From an uncultured Coriobacteriaceae bacterium (lineage in GTDB: Bacteria > Actinomycetota > Coriobacteriia > Coriobacteriales > Eggerthellaceae): a stretch of 64,000 nt of DNA. A model generated the notes under the pieces. The model made no database searches, was not told the DNA's origin, and saw only the letters and a list, made by a program, of their open reading frames with translations. Where the stretch lies: assembly GCA_902768975.1 (NCBI GenBank), contig CACXMZ010000009.1:1-64000 (forward strand), written 5' to 3'. Below, piece by piece: positions 44,159 through 53,124 of the stretch. The position numbers and the translations under genes were made by a program. Positions within the stretch are counted from its first letter, which is position 1. Every line of letters starts with the position of its first letter.

Positions 44159-45484
44159 GTGCAGCACTCCTTGTTAAGAGAACGCGCCCTTTCAAAAGTT
44201 GTTGCCACCTTAGGCGACAAAATCCTGCGGCTCAGTCCCGTAAAACAAAAGTCGTTTCCCGTTCCCGACTTGGGGCGGAAATATATGCTGTACGCCCATG
44301 TGCCCTTTTGCGAGCGCTTGTGCCCGTATTGCAGTTTTAATCGATTTCCCCATGCTGAAGATCGGGCCATTCCGTATTTCGAAAACCTGCGTGAAGAAAT
44401 GCGCATGCTTGCGCGCGCGGGTTACGACTTTCATTCTTTATATATTGGTGGGGGCACGCCTACCATTATGGTGGACCAGTTGTGCGAAACCATCGACCTG
44501 GCCCGTGAATTGTTTTCGCTTGAAGACGTTTCTACGGAAACAAACCCGAACCACCTTATTCCTGAAATTTTGGAACCCCTTTCGGGCCGCATTCAGCGCT
44601 TGAGCGTGGGCGTGCAAAGTTCCAACAACGCACTGCTTAAGGCCATGGACCGCTATGAAAAGTACGGTTCAGCCGAAGAAGTTTTTGAGCGCATTCAACA
44701 TGTGGCTCAGTACCCCTTTACCTTTAACGTGGACATGATTTTCAACTTCCCTGCGCAAACGGAAGACATGCTCATTGAAGACCTTGCCTTTGTTATAGAA
44801 AGCGGCTGCAACCAGACGACTTTCTACCCACTCATGGCTTCACCTTCGGTGGAACAGAAGCTGGCGGAAACCGTGGGGCAGGTGGACTATGTACGCGAAC
44901 GGCATTATTACGACATCATCTGTCGTTCGCTCATCGAGGCGGGTTTTGATTTTTCAAGTGCCTGGACTTTCAACCGCAGCACGGGTGGTGCCATGGTGGA
45001 CGAATACGTGGTCAAGGCCGAAGAATATCCCGCCATTGGTAGCGGCGGCATTTCGTATTTGGGCGGCAATCTGTACGTGAATACTTTCTCCTTGCGCGAA
45101 TATAATGCAGCCGTAGCTGCGGGCACGCAGGCACTCATGGGGCAGGTGCGTTTGCCCAAGCGCGGACAAATGCGTTACCGCTTTCTTATGCAGCTCTTTG
45201 GCTTGCGCCTAGACAAGAAACAATTCAAGGCGGACTTTGGCGTGAGCGTGGAAGCGGGCCTGCCTATAGAAATGGCATTCATGCGCGCCAATGGAGCCTT
45301 CGCCACCGACAACGAATTCGAACTCACGCTCACACCAGCAGGGCGCTACCTGACGGTGGTTATGATGCGCCAGTTCTTTATTTCGGTTAACACCTTACGC
45401 GACCAGGCCCGTGCGGCTCTTCCTGAAGAAGAACGCGACCTCATTTTTGGGGAAGGCGTCATGGGTCTTCCCGTGTGTCACTAA
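44159..45484 (+). CDS. HemN/HemW-like radical SAM protein
   Basis: The 4Fe-4S motif C-E-R-L-C-P-Y-C-S-F near residues 51-60 follows Y-A-H-V-P-F, exactly the HemN/HemW pattern with a further aromatic; I-G-G-G-T-P-T and V-G-V-Q-S come later. Candidate roles are oxygen-independent coproporphyrinogen oxidase, haem chaperone HemW or a haem-degrading ChuW/HutW-type enzyme. The S-F-N-R-F continuation after the cluster motif and the 441-residue length are closer to the latter group in my view, but this is not decisive. Downstream cytochromes (bd, NapB) need haem. GTG start; the ribosome-binding site is too close to be ideal. Confidence 0.8.
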   Translation: MQHSLLRERALSKVVATLGDKILRLSPVKQKSFPVPDLGRKYMLYAHVPFCERLCPYCSFNRFPHAEDRAIPYFENLREEMRMLARAGYDFHSLYIGGGTPTIMVDQLCETIDLARELFSLEDVSTETNPNHLIPEILEPLSGRIQRLSVGVQSSNNALLKAMDRYEKYGSAEEVFERIQHVAQYPFTFNVDMIFNFPAQTEDMLIEDLAFVIESGCNQTTFYPLMASPSVEQKLAETVGQVDYVRERHYYDIICRSLIEAGFDFSSAWTFNRSTGGAMVDEYVVKAEEYPAIGSGGISYLGGNLYVNTFSLREYNAAVAAGTQALMGQVRLPKRGQMRYRFLMQLFGLRLDKKQFKADFGVSVEAGLPIEMAFMRANGAFATDNEFELTLTPAGRYLTVVMMRQFFISVNTLRDQARAALPEEERDLIFGEGVMGLPVCH

Positions 45485-45545
45485 TTGTTTAAGCGCTCGC
45501 ATCGCCTCATTCCTTAGGGTAAAACTACTAAGTCAATATGCTTTG

Positions 45546-45605
45546 TTGACGAACTGTTTTTTAAATGCTACTATTGCGGTAGCAATTGATACTAAATAAG
45601 TATCA
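45546..45605 (+). promoter_or_regulatory. cydA promoter with two inverted-repeat operators
   Basis: -35 TTGACG (45546-45551), 17-bp spacer, -10 TACTAT (45569-45574). TGCTAC-7-GTAGCA (45566-45584) overlaps the -10. Just after the start site comes TGATACTAAATAAGTATCA (45587-45605), a perfect 7-bp inverted repeat with 5-bp centre, typical of a dimeric repressor site. Confidence 0.7.
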
Positions 45606-45664
45606 TTTATGGATTTGGTATGGGGTTGTAACCCCAGGGAGAAGAAAAGGAAGGGGATGAGGGC

Positions 45665-47104
45665 ATGGATGTAGAGATTCTGGCACGTTTGCAATTCGCA
45701 TTTACGGCAGCGTACCACTTCTTGTTCGTTCCGACCAATGTTGGTCTGGGCCTTATAGTCGCACTCATGCAGACGCGCTACTATAAGACTCGCAAGCCCG
45801 AAGACCTGGCAGTGGCAAAATGGTGGGTGAAGTTCTTTACTATCACCTTCGCCATGGGTGTTGCTACCGGTATTACGATGGAGTTTAGTTTTGGTACCAA
45901 CTGGGCCAACTACGCTCGTTTCGTAGGTGACATCTTCGGTGCACCGCTGGCCGCCGAAGCCCTGCTTGCATTCTTTATGGAGTCCACGTTCCTGGGCGTT
46001 TTGCTGCTTGGTCGTGGCAAGGTAAGCGAAAAATTCATGACAGCTGCTGCCTGGCTCGTGTGGGCCGGTTCAACCTTCAGCTGCCTGTGGATCCTTATCG
46101 CTAACTCCTGGATGCAGACGCCGGGTGGTTATGCAATCGAAGGCGGCAAGGCAGTCCTGACTGACTTTTTTGGCGCAGCGTTCAACCCGTCGACGTTAGC
46201 TCGCTTCACCCACACGGTGGACGCTATCATCATCATGGGTTCGTTCCTCGCTATTGCCATTGGTGCTTACAACCTGCGCAACAAGAAGAACGAATACTTT
46301 GGCAAGCGCCAGATTCAGGTTGGCACTATAGTGGCCCTGGTTGCTGTTATTCTCATGCTTCCGTTCTCGCACATGCAGGCAACGGTTGTCGCGGACGAAC
46401 AGCCCGAAAAGCTGGCTGCTATGGAAGGCCAGTATGAAGACGGCCCGGCAGACCTGTATCTGTTCGGCTGGGTCGACGAAGCCAACCAGACGGTCAATGG
46501 TATTAAGCTCATGGACGGCGGCACTTCGCTGCTGGCTTGGGGCGACCCCACTAAGGAAACCATTGGTCTGAACACCGCTTCGAAGAATATTGAACAGCGC
46601 ATCGCTGAAGTCCGTTCGGGCGAATACCTGCGCAACGGCGAACAGTTCTATCAGACGGTCGGTTCCAACGAAGAATCTTACGCACCTGCCACCACGGCTC
46701 CCGTGCAGATCACCTTCCAGAGCTACCACCTGATGGTTGCCCTGTACGGCTGCATCGTACTGTGGCTTATCTTTGCCTTTATCGTGCGCGGCAAGATTAA
46801 CAAGGGCCAAGAAGCTTCCAGCGGCTTGCTGAAGGCGCTCTACTTTGCCCCCTTGTTCCCCATTCTTGCTATCGAAGCTGGTTGGTTTGTTGCCGAATTC
46901 GGTCGCCAGCCCTGGATCGTATGGAACGAACTGCTCATGGTAGACGCCATTTCGCCTGCCGTTGACGCTCCGCAGCTTATCATCACCATGGTTCTGTTCC
47001 TGGCGGTGTATGCTCTGCTGCTGTTCATCCTGTTCAAGAATGCCTTCCGCATTATCAAGGAAGGTCCGGAACAGGTAGAAGTTATTGAAGGGGAGGTGGC
47101 CTAG
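45665..47104 (+). CDS. cydA: Cytochrome bd quinol oxidase subunit I
   Basis: Membrane oxidase that reduces oxygen with quinol electrons at very low O2. Starts with R-L-Q-F-A-F-T-A-A-Y-H-F-L-F, which has the haem b595 His, and carries G-R-Q-P-W near residue 413. 479 residues with nine or so helices; the Q-loop is of the short kind, as in most Gram-positives. Three haems expected. Starts at ATG 45665. Confidence 0.96.
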   Translation: MDVEILARLQFAFTAAYHFLFVPTNVGLGLIVALMQTRYYKTRKPEDLAVAKWWVKFFTITFAMGVATGITMEFSFGTNWANYARFVGDIFGAPLAAEALLAFFMESTFLGVLLLGRGKVSEKFMTAAAWLVWAGSTFSCLWILIANSWMQTPGGYAIEGGKAVLTDFFGAAFNPSTLARFTHTVDAIIIMGSFLAIAIGAYNLRNKKNEYFGKRQIQVGTIVALVAVILMLPFSHMQATVVADEQPEKLAAMEGQYEDGPADLYLFGWVDEANQTVNGIKLMDGGTSLLAWGDPTKETIGLNTASKNIEQRIAEVRSGEYLRNGEQFYQTVGSNEESYAPATTAPVQITFQSYHLMVALYGCIVLWLIFAFIVRGKINKGQEASSGLLKALYFAPLFPILAIEAGWFVAEFGRQPWIVWNELLMVDAISPAVDAPQLIITMVLFLAVYALLLFILFKNAFRIIKEGPEQVEVIEGEVA

Positions 47105-47105
47105 C

Positions 47106-48173
47106 ATGTTGACCTTGTGGAATGTTATTTGGTTTATCCTCATCTTCGTCGTTATTACTGGCTACTTTATTCTTGACGGTTTCGACCTGGGCGTGGGTGC
47201 GTTGTACCCCTTCCTGGGTAAGGACGAAGTCAAGAAAGCCACCCTGCGTCGCGCCATTGGCCCGACCTGGGACGGCAACGAAGTGTGGCTGCTCACTGGT
47301 GGCGGCGCGCTGTTCGCAGCATTCGCACCTGCCTATGCAACCACCTTCTCGGGCTATTACATTGCCATTATGTTGGTGCTGTTCTGCCTCATCGTGCGCG
47401 CCGTTTCCCTTGAAACCCGCGGGCACGACCCCGAGCGCGCCAAGTTCTGGGACGCACTGTTCTTCCTGGGCAGCGCGCTTCCGGCACTACTCTTTGGCGT
47501 GGCGGTGGGCGACACCATGATGGGTATCCCCATGGACGCTCAGGGCAACATGGCCTTGGCGTTCCCCATTAGCTTTGTGTTCCTGCTTCGCCCCTTTGCT
47601 CTGCTGTGCGGCCTGGTTGGCCTCATGCAGTTCCTCCTCTTGGGCGCATGCTGGATCGCCGTTAAGACTGAAGGTGAACTGCACGACAAGGCCGCGGCGC
47701 TTCGCCCGAAGTTCGCTCTGGCCGAAATCGTTCTGTTCGTGCTGGCAAGCATCCTTTGGTTTATTGGCATGGGTATCGACCCGCAGGCTGGCCCCATGGG
47801 CGCCGTATTTGGCATCGCTGCTACGCCTTCGCTGACCATCGTGTCTGCCATCTTTGCCGTAGTTGCCTTGGCTGGCATGGCTCTGACCTTCCTGTGGGCT
47901 ACCAAGGGCGAAGCCGACCTGAAGGTCTTTATCGTGGCTGCGGTTATTTGCCTGGGCCTGTGCTTCACGGCTGCCTTCGGCATGTTCCCGAATTGGGTAC
48001 CCGACAGCCTCATGGCTAACCCGGTAACGGTTGCCGAAGCTGCTTCCGAAGACTTCACGCTTATTTGGATGTTTGGCATTACCATCGTTGGTCTGCCCAT
48101 CCTGCTGTTCTATCACTTCCTGTGCTATCGCGCCTTTGCTGGCAAGATTACGGAAGCTGACTTGGAATACTAG
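47106..48173 (+). CDS. cydB: Cytochrome bd quinol oxidase subunit II
   Basis: Partner of CydA; 355 residues, eight to nine helices. F-I-L-D-G-F-D-L-G-V-G near residues 19-29 and G-P-T-W-D-G-N-E-V-W are the family marks. ATG 47106 lies 1 bp after the cydA stop with GGGGAGG upstream. No cydCD genes are in the window. Confidence 0.95.
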   Translation: MLTLWNVIWFILIFVVITGYFILDGFDLGVGALYPFLGKDEVKKATLRRAIGPTWDGNEVWLLTGGGALFAAFAPAYATTFSGYYIAIMLVLFCLIVRAVSLETRGHDPERAKFWDALFFLGSALPALLFGVAVGDTMMGIPMDAQGNMALAFPISFVFLLRPFALLCGLVGLMQFLLLGACWIAVKTEGELHDKAAALRPKFALAEIVLFVLASILWFIGMGIDPQAGPMGAVFGIAATPSLTIVSAIFAVVALAGMALTFLWATKGEADLKVFIVAAVICLGLCFTAAFGMFPNWVPDSLMANPVTVAEAASEDFTLIWMFGITIVGLPILLFYHFLCYRAFAGKITEADLEY

Positions 48174-48225
48174 GCATCCTATAACTACGCGGTGCTTTTA
48201 ACCCCTGTCGCCGCCGTAGTACCGA

Positions 48226-48257
48226 GACCCTGCTACAGTCCCGTAGCAGGGTCTTTT
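48226..48257 (+). terminator. Intrinsic terminator after cydB
   Basis: GACCCTGCTAC (48226-48236) pairs perfectly with GTAGCAGGGTC (48243-48253), followed by TTTT. Confidence 0.88.
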
Positions 48258-48287
48258 CCGTGTTACCAAGTTGTAAAGTGAATGCTC

Positions 48288-48333
48288 TTGAAAATAGTAA
48301 GTATGCTTATTAAAATACTAAGCAATCTTACTA
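48288..48333 (+). promoter_or_regulatory. Promoter and operator of the MarR gene
   Basis: -35 TTGAAA (48288-48293), 17-bp spacer, -10 TAAAAT (48311-48316). AGTAT (48300-48304) and ATACT (48315-48319) form an inverted repeat over the -10, nested in TAGTAAG (48295-48301) and CTTACTA (48327-48333). The AGTAT/ATACT core also occurs in the cydA operator. Confidence 0.6.
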
Positions 48334-48350
48334 ATTGAGAGGAGAGCATT

Positions 48351-48956
48351 ATGACTATTGCAAATGAAGATCTGTTAATGGAAATGCAACGAGTGGGTTC
48401 CTTGATGCGTCGTGCCCGCCACCGCAAGATGCACGAGCACTTCATGAAAAAGGTCGCCCAGATGGCTGAAGCTGCTCCCGAAGGCGCGCCGGAAGGTATG
48501 CCGCCCATGCCGCCCTTTGGCGGGCCGCATGGCGGTCCCCACGGTGGGCGTTGTGGGCACGGCCCGCATGGCCATGGTCATGGCCACGGCAAATGTCGCA
48601 AGGGCCACGGCAAATTTGGGCAAGCGCGTATTCTGGCCTTGCTTCAAGTACAAGACGGTATGAGCCAGAAGGATTTGGCCTTCCTGTTGGGCATTCGCCC
48701 GCAGTCGCTCACGATTGCGCTTGAAAAGCTCGAAACAGAAGGGCTTATCGAACGCAAGCAGGACGAAGATGACAAGCGCACGCGCCGTGTCTTCATTACC
48801 GAAGCAGGTAAGGCCAAGGCTAACGAAGCAGCGGAGGAACGCGCCGCCCGAGCAGATGAAGTTTTCGCAGTATTGAGCGACGAAGAAAAGGACCAGCTTG
48901 GCGCCATCCTTTCTAAGCTGGCAGCCAGCATGGAAGAACAGCAGCACACTGAATAG
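48351..48956 (+). CDS. MarR-family regulator with His/Gly/Cys-rich insert
   Basis: The winged helix is clear: M-S-Q-K-D-L-A-F-L-L-G-I-R-P-Q-S-L then L-E-K-L-E-T-E-G-L-I-E-R and D-D-K-R-T-R-R. Between the N-terminal helix and the DNA-binding domain (about residues 57-89) lies a stretch with eight His and two Cys among Gly and Pro (H-G-G-R-C-G-H-G-P-H-G-H-G-H-G-H-G-K-C). This looks like a metal or haem binding site and is not in ordinary MarR. 201 residues. It sits after cydAB behind a terminator and its own autoregulatory-looking promoter. Likely roles: control of itself and of cydAB. Confidence 0.88.
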   Translation: MTIANEDLLMEMQRVGSLMRRARHRKMHEHFMKKVAQMAEAAPEGAPEGMPPMPPFGGPHGGPHGGRCGHGPHGHGHGHGKCRKGHGKFGQARILALLQVQDGMSQKDLAFLLGIRPQSLTIALEKLETEGLIERKQDEDDKRTRRVFITEAGKAKANEAAEERAARADEVFAVLSDEEKDQLGAILSKLAASMEEQQHTE

Positions 48957-49074
48957 CCTGTTTTGCCATGGTGGAGGGCATGGTTATGGAGGCGTGTGCC
49001 GACTGTTTTCCATTGCTTGACCTGCGCTTGATACGCGGGTAAAATATCCTCTCGCGCTATAGGCGCACCCATAA

Positions 49075-49150
<76 letters not shown>

Positions 49151-49240
49151 TGAAACTTGCAGGTCCAGAAATCTCTGGACCTGTTTGTTATTTCTGGACA
49201 AGTTGTTCTAGGTTGGTCAAGGGCTGGGGCGTCCTAAAAG

Positions 49241-49375
49241 CGATGTCGTGAGTTCAAATATCGCAATTTTTGCTGTTGCCAAAAATTGCACTTAACTAAG
49301 TGAACGAGCGTCAAGCGAGAGCGCATGAGTGCAAACAATCCAGTGAATTGTTTGCACGAACAGCGGAAGCGGTCG
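49241..49375 (-). repeat. Structured intergenic repeat, copy C
   Basis: 135 bp, opposite orientation to A and B, nearly identical to B. Hairpin 1 at 49329-49357 is the same as in B. Hairpin 2 (49263-49289) reads GCAATTTTTG / CAAAAATTGC on the element strand: the C:G pair of B has become T:A. It lies in the 357-bp gene-free gap between tRNA-Phe and the DUF4013 gene. Outside the element I see only a weak TATACT box at 49477. Confidence 0.85.
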
Positions 49376-49508
49376 CGATTTAGGACACCCCAGCCTTTAT
49401 GCCTCAGAAGAGCGACTGCTCCATAACAGCATGGAAACAAACGGTACGTGGAGCTTATTTGTTGCGTGGGCACGTCTATACTCAAACAAAGCGAGAAAGG
49501 GGTAGACC

Positions 49509-50597
49509 ATGCAGCAGTTCAAATATTTCTCCACCGCATGGAACGACATCAAGAATTCTCCAGGTTGGAAAGGCAAGATTGCCTTGCTCGCCCTGTTGCA
49601 GATTATTCCCATCTTTGGGCAGATCGTTTTGTTCGGTTATATCTATGGCTGGGCGCGCGACATTGCTTGGGGCGTTCATTCGCCCATGCCTGCAAGGATT
49701 TTTGGCAATGAAGACGGCAAGCTTTATAGCCGCGGCTTCTTTATTTTTGTCATACTGTTTGTCTTGTCGCTTATTCCCAGCGTCATAACTGCTATTCCAG
49801 GTCTTTTTGTGGGCTTGGGCTCCATCGGCGACAGTTCGCCTGGTGTGGTGGCTGCTTCTTTTTCTGGATTGCTTGCAACTTTGAGCTTGGTGATTTCATT
49901 CGCCATCCTTATTGTCTTTAACATTGCAGCTATGCGTACTGCCATCTATGACCGCATTTCTGCTGGCTTCCAGGTGGACAAGCTTTGGTCTATGTTTAAG
50001 CACGACAGCAATGGCGCCTTGCGCATCTTTGGCATGGAATTGCTCGTTGGCTTTATTGGTGCCGCCGTTATTAGCATTATTGCGGTTATTGTCTTTTCCG
50101 TTGCGGGCATTGCTTTCATTCCTGCCATCATGCAGCTTAGCGCCGACCCCGAACCCTACGAAGTCTTCGCAATCTTGGGGCCGGGGCTTACCTTATTGGT
50201 CATCTTTGGTCTTATCTTTGGCTTTATTGGTGCGATCTTCACCGTCTTTGTGTATACCTTAGTGGCGCGTGCTTCGGGTTATTGGACCCAGCAGTTCCAG
50301 GTAGCCCAGTGGCGCGGCCAGGACGACCCCATGCCTTTCGAAGCCGATGCTGCTGCCCGTGCGGCCCAGCAAGCCCAGTATGCGGCTCAGGCTCAATACG
50401 CCCAAGCGCAAGCCCAGTATGCCCAGGCTCAGGGCCAGCAGATTAACTACGCGCACCAGCAGGCGCAGGCAGCATACGCTCAGGCACAGCAAGAATCTAC
50501 CCAGGGCGTTCCCGCGCAGCAACCTGCAACACCTGAAGTGCCCGCAGATCCCGCTCCGAATGCCGATTCTGCGAACATCTCGGGGCAGAGCGAATAG
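49509..50597 (+). CDS. DUF4013-type multipass membrane protein
   Basis: 362 residues. Five or six membrane helices (from about residue 20 to 260) with the DUF4013-like start D-I-K-N-S-P-G-W-K-G-K. The C-terminal 100 residues are a soluble, Ala/Gln/Tyr-rich repeat (A-Q-Y-A-Q-A-Q units) and then Pro-rich. The function of this family is unknown. The ATG follows AAAGGGG. Confidence 0.75.
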   Translation: MQQFKYFSTAWNDIKNSPGWKGKIALLALLQIIPIFGQIVLFGYIYGWARDIAWGVHSPMPARIFGNEDGKLYSRGFFIFVILFVLSLIPSVITAIPGLFVGLGSIGDSSPGVVAASFSGLLATLSLVISFAILIVFNIAAMRTAIYDRISAGFQVDKLWSMFKHDSNGALRIFGMELLVGFIGAAVISIIAVIVFSVAGIAFIPAIMQLSADPEPYEVFAILGPGLTLLVIFGLIFGFIGAIFTVFVYTLVARASGYWTQQFQVAQWRGQDDPMPFEADAAARAAQQAQYAAQAQYAQAQAQYAQAQGQQINYAHQQAQAAYAQAQQESTQGVPAQQPATPEVPADPAPNADSANISGQSE

Positions 50598-50640
50598 CGT
50601 GCGCTCGGGGGTATAATTCCCCTAGAACATTTTCGAGAAG

Positions 50641-50668
50641 GGCCGCCTCGAAATGGGGCGGCTTTTTT
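50641..50668 (+). terminator. Terminator or attenuator ahead of purE
   Basis: GCCGCC (50642-50647) pairs with GGCGGC (50657-50662), then six T. It is only 8 bp before the purE ribosome-binding site and after a TATAAT at 50612-50617. TTTCGAG (50631-50637) can instead pair with CTCGAAA (50647-50653). Confidence 0.7.
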
Positions 50669-50684
50669 ATTGAAGGAGAACCGC

Positions 50685-51143
50685 ATGGACACAGCATTAG
50701 TTGGCATCATTATGGGCAGCGAATCCGACATGCCCGCCATGGAACCTTGCATGGCTCAGCTTGACGAATTCGGCATCCCCTATGAAGTGAAGGTAGCGAG
50801 CGCCCATCGCAAGCCCGCGGAAGTACACGAGTGGGCTAGCCATGCCCATGAAAATGGCATGAAGGTTGTTATTGCCGCCGCTGGCAAGGCGGCCCACCTG
50901 GGTGGCGTGGTGGCAGCCTATACGCCGCTGCCCGTTATTGCCGTGCCCATGAAAACGAGCGACTTGGGCGGCCTGGACAGCCTGCTTTCCATGGTGCAAA
51001 TGCCCAGCGGCGTGCCCGTGGCGTGCGTGGCTATAAACGGCGCAAAGAATGCAGCCATCCTTGCCGCACAGATTCTGGGCTCCAGCGACGAAGCCATGCG
51101 CGACAAGATTATTTCCTTCAAGGAAGACATGGCTAATGCCTAA
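50685..51143 (+). CDS. purE: 5-(carboxyamino)imidazole ribonucleotide mutase
   Basis: Converts N5-CAIR to CAIR in purine synthesis. G-I-I-M-G-S-E-S-D-M-P, V-A-S-A-H-R-K-P and A-A-A-G-K-A-A-H-L-G-G are the class I PurE motifs. 152 residues from ATG 50685 (AAGGAG upstream). No purK is seen nearby. The end overlaps the iorA start by 8 bp. Confidence 0.95.
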   Translation: MDTALVGIIMGSESDMPAMEPCMAQLDEFGIPYEVKVASAHRKPAEVHEWASHAHENGMKVVIAAAGKAAHLGGVVAAYTPLPVIAVPMKTSDLGGLDSLLSMVQMPSGVPVACVAINGAKNAAILAAQILGSSDEAMRDKIISFKEDMANA

Positions 51144-53124
51144 GCAACTCTTAATGGGAAATGAAGCGGTTGCCCATGCGGCCCTGGCTGCAGGTGTTTC
51201 TGTGGTGGCGGGCTACCCGGGCACGCCTTCTTCCGATGTGGTAGAAACCGTTGCCAAGCTGCACGCAGCGGGCCTTGCCCAGGGCGTGCACGTGGAATGG
51301 TCCACCAATGAAAAAGCAGCCCTTGAACTGGTTTTTGGGGCAAGTGCTTCGGGCGCTCGTGGCCTGTTCACTGCCAAACAAATGGGTCTGAATGTGGCAA
51401 GCGATGCGCTCATGTCGCTCAATTATGTGGGCGTACGCGGCGGCTTGGTGCTTTATGTGGCCGACGACCCAGGCCCTATTTCAAGCCAGACTGAACAGGA
51501 CACTCGCCGCTTTGCTTCCTTCGCAAAGGTTCCCGTGCTCGACCCGAGCACACCCGAAGAACTCTACGCCATGATTGGCTCCGCCTTTGAACTTTCGGAA
51601 TGCTATGGCACACCCGTTATCGTGCGGCCTACCACGCGCATTTGCCATGCGTCGACCTTCTTCGACGTGCCTGGCACTTACGCCGCGCGCCCCACTCCTG
51701 AAGGCGGTTTTGAAAAGGACGACAGCCAGTGGGTTATTTTCCCGTCGCGCTCCTTTAGGGCACACGGTGAAATTAACGAACGCCTTACCGCCATCGCTTC
51801 CGACTTTTCTGCCCCGGAAGGCGACGGGGGAGAAATGGGACAGGCTGCCCCAGGCGACGGGGAAGAAGCGGCGTGCTCGGCAATGGGGCAGTTTAACTCC
51901 GTTGCTCAAGAAGGCACTGAAGCCAAGCTGGGCATCGTGGCTGGCGGCGTGAGTGCTGCCTATGTGCGCGAAGCCCTTGTCCTGCTGAAGGCGGAATGCA
52001 GCGAACTACCTAGCTACCGTTTCATGCAGGTGGGCACCCCGTACCCCTTCCCAGAAGAAGCGGCCCTGCATTTTGCCGAAGGCCTTGAACGTATCCTGGT
52101 TTTTGAAGAGCTCGACTATGTGCTTGAAGACGAATTCTTGAAGCTGGCGGGCAAGCACCATCTTCCTTTCGCGGTCCATGGCAAGCTGGATGGGAGCACG
52201 CTTACGCGTGGTGAAAACTCTACCGAAGACGCCTGTGGGCGGCTCTGTTCCTTCTTCGCCTGCAACGAGGACGACAAGAAGGCATGCTGCACCAGCAGCG
52301 AAGCATCGTGCTGCACTGAAGCCGATGCTCCTGCCATAGACCCACCCGTGCGCCCGCCGGTGCTGTGCGCGGGCTGCCCGCATCGCGGCAGTTTCTATGC
52401 CGTCAAGGAAGCGCTCCGTTCGTACCGGGGTAAGCACAAGGCCGTCTTTTGCGGCGACATTGGCTGCTACACCCTGGGCAACGCCAAACCCTTGGCTGCG
52501 GTCGACACCTGCCTGTGCATGGGCGCGGGCATTACTATGGCTCAGGGAATCGCGGCGGTTGAACCCGGGCGCAAGGCTCTCGCCTTCATTGGCGACTCAA
52601 CCTTCTTTGCCAGCGGCCTGACGGGTGTGGCAAACGCGGTCTACAACAACCACGACATAACGGTCTGCATTCTGGACAATTCCACGACGGCTATGACGGG
52701 CAGCCAGCCCCACCCGGGGACAGGCGCCACGCTCATGGGCGGGCAATCCAAGCCCATTAATATTGAAGAAACCCTGCAGGCTCTTGGCGTCCAGTACATC
52801 AAGCGCGCCAATGCCTTTAACTTCATGGAAGCGAAAACGGCAGCGAAACAGGCCATCGACTTTGAAGGCCCTTCGGCTGTTATCTTCGAAGGTCCGTGCA
52901 TCCAGCTTTCAAAACCGAGCACAGCTCCAACGGTCGACGACCAGGCATGCACCGGTTGTTCGGGTTGCATCAAGAGTATTGGCTGCCCCGCAATGAGCAT
53001 GGGGGAGCGCGAAGGTCGCGAAAAACCCCTGATGGAAATAAATGAAAGCCTCTGCTGGGGTTGCAACCTCTGTGTTGCCACTTGCCCCTTCGGCGCTATA
53101 CGCAAGGGGGCCAACAATGCTTAA
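51136..53124 (+). CDS. iorA: Indolepyruvate:ferredoxin oxidoreductase alpha subunit
   Basis: TPP enzyme that oxidises aryl-pyruvates to aryl-acetyl-CoA and reduces ferredoxin. Pyrimidine domain (V-A-G-Y-P-G-T-P-S-S-D-V-V), TPP domain (G-D-I-G-C-Y-T-L-G, then V-C-I-L-D-N-S-T-T-A-M-T-G) and two C-terminal 4Fe-4S motifs (C-T-G-C-S-G-C and C-W-G-C-N-L-C-V-A-T-C-P). 662 residues, above the usual 600 or so. Two inserts explain it: a Gly/Ala/Glu stretch near 230-258, and a Cys-rich stretch of about 35 residues (364-395) with seven Cys, just before the C-A-G-C-P-H-R motif. The start overlaps the end of purE. Confidence 0.94.
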   Translation: MPKQLLMGNEAVAHAALAAGVSVVAGYPGTPSSDVVETVAKLHAAGLAQGVHVEWSTNEKAALELVFGASASGARGLFTAKQMGLNVASDALMSLNYVGVRGGLVLYVADDPGPISSQTEQDTRRFASFAKVPVLDPSTPEELYAMIGSAFELSECYGTPVIVRPTTRICHASTFFDVPGTYAARPTPEGGFEKDDSQWVIFPSRSFRAHGEINERLTAIASDFSAPEGDGGEMGQAAPGDGEEAACSAMGQFNSVAQEGTEAKLGIVAGGVSAAYVREALVLLKAECSELPSYRFMQVGTPYPFPEEAALHFAEGLERILVFEELDYVLEDEFLKLAGKHHLPFAVHGKLDGSTLTRGENSTEDACGRLCSFFACNEDDKKACCTSSEASCCTEADAPAIDPPVRPPVLCAGCPHRGSFYAVKEALRSYRGKHKAVFCGDIGCYTLGNAKPLAAVDTCLCMGAGITMAQGIAAVEPGRKALAFIGDSTFFASGLTGVANAVYNNHDITVCILDNSTTAMTGSQPHPGTGATLMGGQSKPINIEETLQALGVQYIKRANAFNFMEAKTAAKQAIDFEGPSAVIFEGPCIQLSKPSTAPTVDDQACTGCSGCIKSIGCPAMSMGEREGREKPLMEINESLCWGCNLCVATCPFGAIRKGANNA

